Shown: in pieces, positions 63,957-64,000 of the stretch
Layout: every line of letters starts with the position of its first letter
How positions within the stretch are numbered: the stretch's first letter is position 1
Assembly (NCBI RefSeq): GCF_020882245.1
Contig: NC_083599.1
Location: 80,657,422-80,721,421, forward strand
Reading direction: 5' to 3'
From: Rhopalosiphum padi
Taxonomy: Eukaryota > Arthropoda > Insecta > Hemiptera > Aphididae
Length of the DNA: 64,000 nucleotides
Position numbers and translations under genes: made by a program
Notes under the pieces: generated by a model
What the model was told of the DNA's origin: nothing
Database searches by the model: none
Seen by the model: only the letters and a program-made list of their open reading frames with translations

Positions 63957-64000
63957 AATTAAGTCCCTAAAAAAGCTAAAACGTCACAATGAATATCCAT

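Noticed and set aside
1..64000. CRISPR arrays, rRNA, bacterial operons
   Set aside because: No regularly spaced repeats, no rRNA-like sequence and no Shine-Dalgarno-led gene series; splice sites and TE content indicate a eukaryote.

Overview
The window reads as nuclear DNA of an insect, most probably an aphid. The AT-rich background, short introns with GT..AG borders, and frequent TAGGTACCTA-type words are the clues, and the species is inferred only. There are no prokaryotic operons, tRNA or rRNA clusters or CRISPR arrays. Almost all recognisable coding sequence belongs to transposable elements (TEs), many nested in one another or in older genes. Several borders are exact because terminal inverted repeats (TIRs) or LTRs and target-site duplications (TSDs) can be read directly.

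Layout. 1-900: a possible last pair of exons of an unidentified gene. 904-4150: a complete PIF/Harbinger transposon (TSD TTA, 23-bp perfect TIRs) with an open transposase and an open MADF partner gene. 4737-5651 and 13279-13431 (minus strand): exons of a gene with a TVAAVP..CAWP motif, split by a 7,627-bp Gypsy LTR retrotransposon (5652-13278; 445-bp LTRs, one difference found by eye; TSD TAAT). The Gypsy carries gag (SAP domain and zinc knuckle), a GGGAAAC frameshift site, protease, RT/RNase H/integrase and an unusual third ORF. 13857-14399: tail of a CACTA-like transposase. 14478-15790: GC-rich non-coding repeat ending in a structured motif that recurs twice at the window's right end. 16523-19536: decayed hAT. 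19549-22263: Polinton/Maverick fragment (integrase, adenain-like protease, tandem capsid-like genes).

22953-31877 (minus): decayed multi-exon gene joining a Mutator-like transposase domain to a YqaJ nuclease domain; one exon is split by a 4,416-bp hAT (25344-29759, TSD CCACAAAC). 32296-35670: another hAT (TSD GTCAAAAT), beside a remnant of a baculovirus-F-like envelope gene (35785-37512). 37814-39657: truncated Tigger/pogo element carrying a foldback insertion and a hAT MITE. 40473-46069: a few candidate host exons. 46143-46797: hAT scrap. 47978-49634: P-element-like THAP transposase. 49930-50710: GC-rich patch with ~110-bp repeats. 51128-52050: two tRNA-like SINE copies. 52051-53416 (minus) and 55465-63620 (plus): two Jockey-like LINEs.

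The second LINE is split between endonuclease and reverse transcriptase by a stack holding a foldback element, a Helitron-like short repeat, a hAT MITE with TSD TAAACAAT, an internally deleted Tigger, a FLYWCH-MULE and a truncated Helitron with an OTU protease. The genes do not form one pathway. The region is a TE graveyard with two apparently young insertions, the Harbinger and the Gypsy. Many element ORFs are broken by one-base shifts in homopolymer runs, so part of the apparent decay could be sequencing error.
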